64,000 nucleotides of DNA from Sesamum alatum (Eukaryota > Streptophyta > Magnoliopsida > Lamiales > Pedaliaceae): positions 25,587,395 through 25,651,394 of the forward strand of contig JACGWO010000004.1 of NCBI GenBank assembly GCA_034509735.1, given 5' to 3'. Positions 58,740 to 64,000 of the stretch are shown in pieces. Each line of letters begins with the position of its first letter. The first letter of the stretch is position 1. The position numbers and the translations under genes are program-made. The notes beneath the pieces were generated by a model. That model did not search any database. It worked only from the letters and a program-made list of their open reading frames with translations, and had not been told where the DNA came from.

Positions 58740-59575
58740 TGAGATCTTTCTCGAATCGCATTATGATGATCTTTCTTCGACCATTGCTGTGATGATCTTT
58801 TTCATATCGTTGTTGTGATGGTCTTTTTCAGATCAACTGAGGGTGAAGTCTTTCAGATCACTTAAGAAGTGACCTTTTTCAGGTCGCTAAGGGTGATCTT
58901 TTTCAAATCACTTGTAGGTGATCTTTTTTAGATTACTCAGAGGTGATATTTTTCCGATCACTTGAGATGATCTTTTTTTAGATCGTTTTGAGGTGATCTT
59001 TCACAGATAACTTGGGCTGATCTTTTTCAGATCTTTTGAGATGATCTTTTTCAGATCGTTTAGAGGTGATCTTTTGCAGATCACTTGGAGAGTGATCTTT
59101 TTCAAATTGTTTAGAGGTGATCTTGTGAAAAATCACTTGGAGGGTGATCTTTTTCAGATCTTTTTGAGACGATCTTTTTCAAATCATTTAGAGGTGATCT
59201 TTCACAGATCACTTGGGGTGACCTTTTTCAGATTACTTGGAGGGTGATCCTTTTCCAGATCTTTTGAGATGATCTTTTTCAGATCACTTAGGGTGATCTT
59301 TTTCAGATTTTTTGACACGATCTTTTCTAGATCATTTAGAGGTGATCTTTCACAGATCACTTAGGGTGATCTTTCACAGATCCCTTGGATGATTCTCCTC
59401 ACATTGCTGTTGTGTAATGCTTAGAAGTAAACGACAGTGCACATGAAATTGAGTAGCTTGATTGTATTAAATGCTCTTTCACCGATCTATACACTTGAAC
59501 CTTTAACAAATTGAGGTAATTACAAAAGGGATCTTTCTCAGATTCTGCTATTTATGATCTTTCCCAGATCGTTTA
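58740..59575. repeat. Tandem array of palindromic GATC units
   Basis: More than 20 imperfect copies of a 25-35-bp unit, ggtgatctttttcagatcac. Each unit is itself an inverted repeat around the T-rich centre (gtgatct...agatcac). Spacing is irregular, and single changes give tgacctttttcaggtcgc, which keeps the pairing. A break occurs at about 59400-59525. It lies between pol remnants and the 3' LTR. Confidence 0.85.
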
Positions 59576-59790
59576 CATGGCTTCCAAAAGCGTCTAAAAA
59601 ACTTAGCACAAAAGTGGTCTTTCATAGACCATCCACCTTCTGATTGCATGGTTCCCAAAAGCGTCTCGAAACTTAGCAGAAAAGTGGTCTTTCACAAACC
59701 ATCTACCTCCTGATCGCATGGCTCCTAAAAGCGTCTCGTAACTTAGCACAAAAGTGGTTTTTCATAGACCATTTGCTTCCTGATCGAATG
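59576..59790. repeat. Tandem array, 70-71-bp unit, three copies
   Basis: Each copy runs catggctcccaaaagcgtct... acttagcacaaaagtggtct... accatctacctcctgatcg. Copies start at 59576, 59647 and 59717. It directly follows the gag-pol frame end on the minus strand. Confidence 0.88.
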
Positions 59791-59796
59791 CTACGC

Positions 59797-62257
59797 CTAT
59801 GCGTAAAATTTCTTCAAGTTATGAATGTTCCATGGTCGTGGGAGGTCTTTCCCTTCCAGATCTCGCAACCAGTAAGTTCTTTGAACATTCTGTTCACTAG
59901 CCTTTGGTAGGTAGCGCTTGAAGTCTGATGGGCTCCACGCGAACATATCTACGTTCACCCTGAGATACTTGATCTTCATCATCTCCAAAGTTGAGGTCAT
60001 ACGCGACCTAATTCTGGTCGTTTTACTTGCTTCTCCTTGCGTCAATTCGATCGTCTTATGCTCTTCTGTTGGTTCTATTCGCTTGGGCTTAGACTTCTTT
60101 ATGATGTCCATCTCCTCAATCAGGTGCCCGATCCCTATCTTTCTTTTGGTCTTTATGTCATCAGCTCCAACCTTTTTCAGGGATAGGTTGTAACACTTCC
60201 TAGCCTCACTTTGGTTGCACCGCACTGCCTATTCCATGCTTTGTTGGGAACTTCATCTTAAGGTGGTAGGTGGACACTACTGCCTAAAATAGATTCAAAC
60301 TAGGTCATCCCAAAATTACGTTATATGAAAATTGTGTGTCTACCACCAAAAATCTTACCATCAACGTTCTTCTCCTTGGCTCATCACCCAACGAAGCTGG
60401 AAGGTCAATTGTTCCCAACGGCGTTACCTCACTTCCCCCAAATCCCACCAAGGGGATCCGCACTTGTTGTAAGGACGCATTATCTAAACCCATTTTTCTC
60501 AATGCTCCCACGAACAAAATGTCCACAGAGCTATCGTTGTCAACCAACACCTTGTGCACCAAATAATTTGCAATGTCCATCTTGACATTGGGTCGTTCTG
60601 CGACCCTATCTCTGATGACATGTCGTTTATGCTAAAGGTGATCTCCTGCGAAATCGTTCCTTGCTCCTGCTCAAAGATGCTGCTTCCGGCGTATCTCACT
60701 TCAAAACCATCTCACTTCCTTTTTCAAAGCTGCTGCTTCTGGCGTATGTTTTTCGTGCAGAGTCTCCTCCGGTAGGTCCTCCTGCAATTGTATGAATGAC
60801 TAATTTCACAGGAGCATTATCACCTGCCTCTTGATCTCTCCCTTGCTCATTTCACCGTTCTCTCCTGGGAAATTGTTCCTGTCTCTTTGACCTACTTCTC
60901 GATCTCTCCCTTCTCTCCTTCCTTGGCTCTCGCTCGGGTCTTGGGATTCCCTCACATATTCTTTAAAGAATCCTTGTCTTACTAACCTTTCTATCTCATC
61001 TTTAAGCTGGTAGCAATCCTCTGTTTCATGTCCCTTTTCTCCATGGAACTTATAGTATTTACTCCCAAGTATTTTTTTGTTAGAGTAGCTCGCATCTTTT
61101 TGGGACATTGCAACACGTTATCTTTTTCTACCATCATCATCATCCTTGCCCTTGAAGCATTCAATGGGGTATACTTGTGGTATCCAGGCTGGTGGTAGGG
61201 CGCTTCTTGATCTTTCTCAAATCTCGCCCGCCTGTCTCTTCCGCGATCTCGACCCCTATCGCGACCTTTATTAGACCATTCTCCATTTTTCATTGCGTTC
61301 ATCTCTTCTTTATCTATGTATTTTTGTGCCATTTTCATCAACTGCTCCACGTCTTCAGGTGGGTCCCTTGCTAGTGCTGATGGAAATGGACCTTTATTCA
61401 ACCCATGGATGAGAATGCTCATCATCATATCAATTCTAAGGTCTTGGATTTCTAAGGTCTCATTATTGAATCTTCCTACAAAGCTTTTCAGCGACTCGTC
61501 CTCCTCCGTCTTATGGTGAACAAGTAGGTAGCTGACTTCTTTGGTTTTTCTTGCTAGCGAAGTGGAATGAAAATTTATGGATCAATTGTCTGTATGAATT
61601 GATCGTGCGACTAGACATGTTGGTAAACCATTCTTGTGCTTTTCTAGTTAAGGTGGTCACAAAAAGTTTGGCATTAATTGAATCAGATTGACCGTATAGG
61701 TTCATTACCATTTCAAATGTTGTGATCTGCTCTTGTGGGTCTTTGGTTCCGTCATATTTAGGCAGGTCGGGCATCAGGAAGTTGGGGTCAACGACCTCGG
61801 TCAATATTTTGTTTGAAAATGGTGAATTTCTGTTTTGTGCAACTATCTCCCCTCTTCTCTTCAGTTCATTGATCTGCAACCCCTATCTCTCTATCTCGCG
61901 ACCAACCCCTTCTACCTCATCCTTCGATATTCCAGGCTCTCTCCTTTTGGTTCTTCCTTTCTCGCTGGATGCTTCATCAGAAAGTTCTATTTCAGCGCCT
62001 TTCTCAGGTATCCCTTTTCTAGTCACCTCCTTTGGGTCACCTTCAACCTTCTTCCCTTTAAACAATTGTCGCTTCATGGAGTCATACGCGTATAGGGTCG
62101 CAGTTCTTCTCTCGTATTCAACTACAACATTTCTAGTCGCATTCCTGGTAGCTTCATCGATCATCCATTGTAACTCGTTTCTTGTAATTTGTAAGATTTG
62201 ATCTCCATGTAAGTCCTCTCTTGGTGTTTGTTCTCTTCTTGGTGGTCCTTCCATCAT
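59797..62257 (-). pseudogene. Tat gag-protease with fused pol remnants
   Basis: Starts MMEGPPRREQTPRED at 62257, about 25 bases after the PBS. Gag has NFLMPDLPKYDGTKDPQEQI and LTRKAQEWFTNMSSRTINSY. A knuckle-like KFHGEKGHETEDCYQLKDEI follows (about 61040), lacking the first Cys pair. The protease is VLVDNDSSVDILF (about 60545), with Asp where D-N-G-S-S usually has Gly. After it, LRVNVDMFAWSPSDFK is the stretch that usually precedes reverse transcriptase. It is joined without a stop to YWLRDLEGKDLPRPWN and LKKFYA, the usual C-terminal end of Tat integrase. Frameshifts lie near 61550, 61100 and 60600. It is non-functional. Confidence 0.85.
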
Positions 62258-62280
62258 GAATCTTAAGTGCTCTTCTCAGA

Positions 62281-62299
62281 GTTCCCACAGACGGCGCCA
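62281..62299 (-). other. Primer-binding site of the Tat element
   Basis: The minus strand reads TGGCGCCGTCTGTGGGAAC, the classical PBS of plant Tat/Ogre gypsy elements, two bases from the 5' LTR. Confidence 0.92.
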
Positions 62300-62301
62300 A
62301 C

Positions 62302-62789
62302 TGATTCGGGTGGCAGGTATCGATCCTTTGGTAAAGTCAATGCTCGCGATCTCGATCTATCACCTAGAGTTGAATGGTACCTGAGAAGAGAAAGCACGTC
62401 AATCTAGCTGGGATGGTTCCCCGCGAAGATCCTTCGATGCTTAAGTCGCTCAAGTCCGAGATGGTAAAATTGCAATTTCAGTAGTAAAGTAGGTCGAATG
62501 TAATAAATAAGTCTTACAATCAATGCTGTGGAGTTGGAGTATTTATAGAGCCAAACATATGTACTTGTCTGGTCCACGTGGCTTAATCTCATGACCTAAG
62601 CTGTCAGATGATAAACGATCTAGATCTCGGGTCTTCTAGAACAGGTCTTCCCCCAGTTCGCAGATCCAGTTCGGGTCGCATTACCCGGCCAAACTGCATT
62701 GTGTGTGGATCTTGAGATTCATATATAATTTTGGCCCATTTTCAGGACTATTTGTGTCTTTTCAAGAGAAATGGGGTACACCTCTATCA
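62302..62789 (-). repeat. 5' LTR of the Tat element
   Basis: On the minus strand TGATAGAGGTG...CCGAATCA, colinear with 57836-58324. A TATA box (ctataaatactcc, minus) is at about 62541-62548. Confidence 0.88.
62541..62548 (-). promoter_or_regulatory. TATA box in Tat 5' LTR
   Basis: ctataaat on the minus strand, conserved between both LTRs (58075-58082). It is the likely core promoter of the element. Confidence 0.5.
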
Positions 62790-62979
62790 CTTACAAGGGC
62801 AGGGACCGATGTTCGAATAGTGAAAGTTTGAGGGTTTGAAAAATTATACTTATATATTGAGTTCACATTTTCACATTATTGGGGGCCAATACATAAAAAG
62901 AAATAAAATGGTTATTTGTAATTGTTTAGAAAATTAAGGAACTTGAGCTCATACTATTAAAAAAAATTGATTATTCCCT

Positions 62980-63253
62980 GTGCTACAATAAATCAAAATA
63001 CTATCTATTACCGGTATTCAAAATCGATGCGAAAACTTAAATTTTAAACCACAGTTAATCAATATTCGCCATAGTTTTACCTATGATCAAAATACTTGCC
63101 ACAAGTTTTAGTTGTAACAAAATATTTTGGCCTCATCTGCAAAACAACCACTAATAGCTGTTGCGCAATCGTGGTTAATTAGTATCTATCATATTTTTTT
63201 TACCTTTAATCATAGTAATTAATCATAATAAAAATGTCATATTTTTTCGAGTG
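62980..63253. mobile_element. MITE (family B), copy 2, inverted relative to copy 1
   Basis: The reverse complement reads cactcgaaaaaatatgacat... and shares the ordered blocks listed for 56615-56885 ('ctaattaaccacgattgcgc', 'gaggccaaaatattttg', 'tcataggtaaaactatgg'). The right end cactcg is CACTA-like, and the left end (tgctacaataa) matches only weakly. Confidence 0.55.
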
Positions 63254-64000
63254 GATACGTTCCTAGGCAAGAAATTTTAACTATGATTTGATCGCACTGG
63301 ATATCCTCACATCCATGAAAAAATTGGTAGTCTCTATATTGATTGTTGGTGCTGGTGCTTAGGAATTTTTTGTGGAAAAGAATTTTCAAACATCGACAAA
63401 TTCTACCAATATTGATTGTTATTGTTGGAGATATGCTCATTTGAAGACATCGTGGACATCCTACAGTCTATATATGAGGTTTTATACGTGTTCTTTAACG
63501 CGGGGAAGGGGTGATGTGGTTTTTATTTGTAGTTAGACCTACCGACGTGTGAAAGATCAATTATAATTATTCTTGACTTGCTACAATGATTGAACAGAAG
63601 GATGAGGAAATTGCAAAACTGCATGAGGAATGAATTTTTATTGGGAATTATTGTTGCCTTATGTTGGTTGTCTATATTTCAACAGTTTGATTTAATTAAA
63701 TTTATGTGGGCAGATTGTAATCTATAGTTTTGTAATAATATTATTATTAATTAAATGTTGAATTTTGTGCATTAACTAACTGGAAAATATAAAATGGCTA
63801 CAAAAATAAAATATAGCGAAAATGAATTGACTGCATTAGTTTATATACAAATCCTGGCAAATATTCACATCCTAGCGTGTAACTCGTGCTATGCGCGGAC
63901 TTAATTTAATAATGATTATGATTATATTCTATTAAAATTTTAATTATGTAAAATTCAATCAAAAAAGAAAAATGTTTAAATTAATTAGTTTTAGAAAAAA
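63254..64000. other. AT-rich intergenic DNA
   Basis: No gene supported. The segment 63860-63900 (cctagcgtgtaactcgtgct) resembles the 'gtgcatgcaatgc' vocabulary of the degenerate A units at 52360, but no boundary is visible. Confidence 0.45.

Larger units (their letters stand above)
57836..62789 (-). mobile_element. Ty3/gypsy Tat-lineage element, deletion derivative
   Basis: A complete 4954-bp insertion on the minus strand. It has LTRs of 489 and 488 bp, a canonical TGGCGCCGTCTGTGGGAA-type PBS (tRNA-Arg, typical of Tat/Ogre), and a cttac target duplication on both sides (57831-57835 and 62790-62794). Gag and protease remain. Reverse transcriptase, RNase H and most of integrase are gone, and the 3' part is replaced by tandem-repeat arrays. 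The element needs enzymes in trans. The LTRs are visibly diverged (roughly 85-90% identical), so the insertion is old. Confidence 0.9.

Noticed and set aside
58740..59575. Regularly spaced palindromic repeats resembling a CRISPR array
   Set aside because: Units are nearly contiguous without unique spacers of constant length, and they lie inside a plant retrotransposon.

Overview
The window looks like a gene-poor, repeat-rich stretch of a flowering-plant nuclear genome, most likely a eudicot. It is AT-rich and full of LTR retrotransposons, a large CACTA transposon, MITEs and tRNA-derived SINEs, with one small intronless AP2/ERF transcription factor gene. I see nothing that fixes the species. 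Only one intact host protein gene is supported: a DREB-type AP2/ERF repressor of the DEAR kind at 7615-8070 (+). Every other long coding trace is a decayed transposable-element gene.

Layout. 1-1999: 3' end of a Ty3/gypsy (Athila/Tat-like) element, with polypurine tract and 3' LTR. 2000-7370: AT-rich DNA with MITEs and inverted-repeat (foldback) elements, one lying just upstream of the AP2 gene, plus an isolated exon-like GC-rich patch near 5280-5480. 7370-8280: the AP2/ERF gene. 8300-16290: intergenic DNA with foldback elements, MITEs and a cluster of SINEs. 16290-29173: a 3'-truncated Ty1/copia element on the minus strand. It is split beside its primer-binding site by a complete 8.86-kb Ty3/gypsy element (20024-28886, target duplication accat). 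The gypsy element has gag-protease but no visible reverse transcriptase or integrase, and carries an antisense plant-mobile-domain (PMD)-like gene that still has an intron-like gap. 29174-32266: AT-rich DNA, with a CACTA-type MITE nested in a SINE. 32267-52210: a minus-strand CACTA (En/Spm) transposon with decayed TNP2-like and second-ORF genes. It is interrupted by a 9-bp-TSD MULE-like element (35456-36630) and by a 9.36-kb Ty1/copia element with 2.19-kb LTRs (37477-46838). The CACTA element itself sits inside a small foldback repeat. 52309-55325: degenerate repeat units split by a 2.1-kb LTR element (53019-55161) with a Tat-type PBS and a non-retroviral internal sequence. 55326-57835: MITEs and microsatellites. 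57836-62789: a complete minus-strand Tat-lineage deletion derivative with gag-protease, an apparent reverse transcriptase-to-integrase tail junction, and two tandem-repeat arrays near its 3' end. 62790-64000: AT-rich DNA with one more MITE.

The elements form a stack of insertions that can be ordered by who interrupts whom and by LTR divergence. Many of the in-frame stops in the element genes can be explained by C-to-T changes (CGA, CAA or CAG to stop), as expected of methylated, silenced elements. The most unusual items are the antisense PMD gene, the small LTR element with unrecognised internal sequence, the Tat deletion derivative with its satellite-like arrays, and the copia element whose LTRs look much younger than its eroded pol.
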